Assembly: GCA_041392305.1 (NCBI GenBank)
Contig: JAWKMJ010000008.1
Coordinates: forward strand, 74,415-138,414
Direction: 5' to 3'
Origin: JAGQYP01 sp041392305
GTDB taxonomy: Bacteria > Bacteroidota > Bacteroidia > Flavobacteriales_D > Crocinitomicaceae
DNA length: 64,000 nt
How positions within the stretch are numbered: the first letter of the stretch is position 1; every line of letters begins with the position of its first letter. The position numbers and the translations under genes were made by a program. Positions 63,787-64,000 of this stretch are shown here, piece by piece. Under the pieces are notes generated by a model. The model searched no databases. It was not told the origin of the DNA and saw only the letters and a list, made by a program, of their open reading frames with translations.

Positions 63787-64000
63787 TTGAAATTAAGGCA
63801 CTACATAGCATTTATCCCTTTATTCCTTTTTGTGACCATTGAAGTTCACCAGGCCGTGCTTTGGTACACACTGCAAATTCAGAAGGAACAACGAAGTGGT
63901 TATTATAAGCCCAAAAAGGAACATTTACCCAGCATTTATGTAGGGAGTCAAAATGAATTAAAGGCGCTTTCCTGGATTTCGAAAAATGAAATTCATTATC
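63787..64000 (+). CDS. Membrane-anchored hypothetical protein, 3' end outside the window
   Basis: An open frame from TTG 63787 runs to the end of the window with no ATG in frame. It starts with a membrane helix (YIAFIPLFLFVTIEV) and continues YTLQIQKEQRSG... ELKALSWISKNEIHY. The pattern resembles small Bacteroidota membrane proteins of unknown function. The promoter -7 element ends five bases before the TTG, so the mRNA would be leaderless or nearly so. Confidence 0.5.
   Translation, partial: MKLRHYIAFIPLFLFVTIEVHQAVLWYTLQIQKEQRSGYYKPKKEHLPSIYVGSQNELKALSWISKNEIHY

Overview
The window comes from the chromosome of an AT-rich member of the Bacteroidota, most likely a Flavobacteriales relative. 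Four things point there: secreted proteins with C-terminal Por (type IX secretion) sorting domains, two PorP/SprF-type proteins, promoters of the TTG-N19-TAnnTTTG kind, and almost no Shine-Dalgarno sequences. Most genes are ordinary chromosomal genes on both strands. I see no rRNA, tRNA, CRISPR array, prophage or intact insertion sequence.

Layout. 1-3.4 kb is a lipid-initiation operon (plsX end, fabH, accB, accC). 3.4-8.4 kb holds lipoproteins, a DUF3160 protein, a FISUMP-domain protein and a CapA-like protein. 8.4-12.8 kb has a SpoIIE-type phosphatase, a LETM1-like protein, rluF and a photolyase. 12.86-14.5 kb is a graveyard of three broken genes (TonB-like, MOSC, DinB-like). 14.7-23.7 kb has twin solute-binding lipoproteins, a HAD phosphatase, a polyprenyl synthase, rlmN and an M23 peptidase. 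23.9-29.3 kb encodes two T9SS cargo proteins, one with a metzincin zinc site. 29.4-39.2 kb has saccharopine dehydrogenase, prs, rplY, a PqiA-like protein, a third T9SS cargo and an iron/cobalamin-type ABC permease plus ATPase. 40.3-43.8 kb is an ECF sigma factor, then one protein fusing an anti-sigma-like domain to a PorP/SprF barrel, then a stand-alone PorP/SprF protein. 43.9-53.8 kb has an amidohydrolase/SDR/membrane-protein operon, a NarL-type two-component pair, a metal-receptor protein, cystathionine beta-synthase and a gene-poor stretch of about 1 kb made of short-period repeats. 53.8-64 kb has an HPF-family factor, a lipase, an S46 dipeptidyl-peptidase with a TPR tail, a LytS/LytTR pair, a V4R-domain histidine kinase and two small or partial genes.

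Main points of interest. (1) The sigma / anti-sigma-barrel fusion / PorP operon looks like a one-polypeptide signalling route from the outer membrane to RNA polymerase. (2) Many of the longer intergenic gaps carry degenerate tandem arrays with a strict 7- or 8-bp register but different sequences; the largest lie inside direct repeats of about 200 bp at 52.8-53.5 kb. (3) Terminators overlap the start of two lipoprotein genes. (4) A 35-codon ORF lies at the edge of the repeat region. All calls come from reading the sequence; no searches were run.
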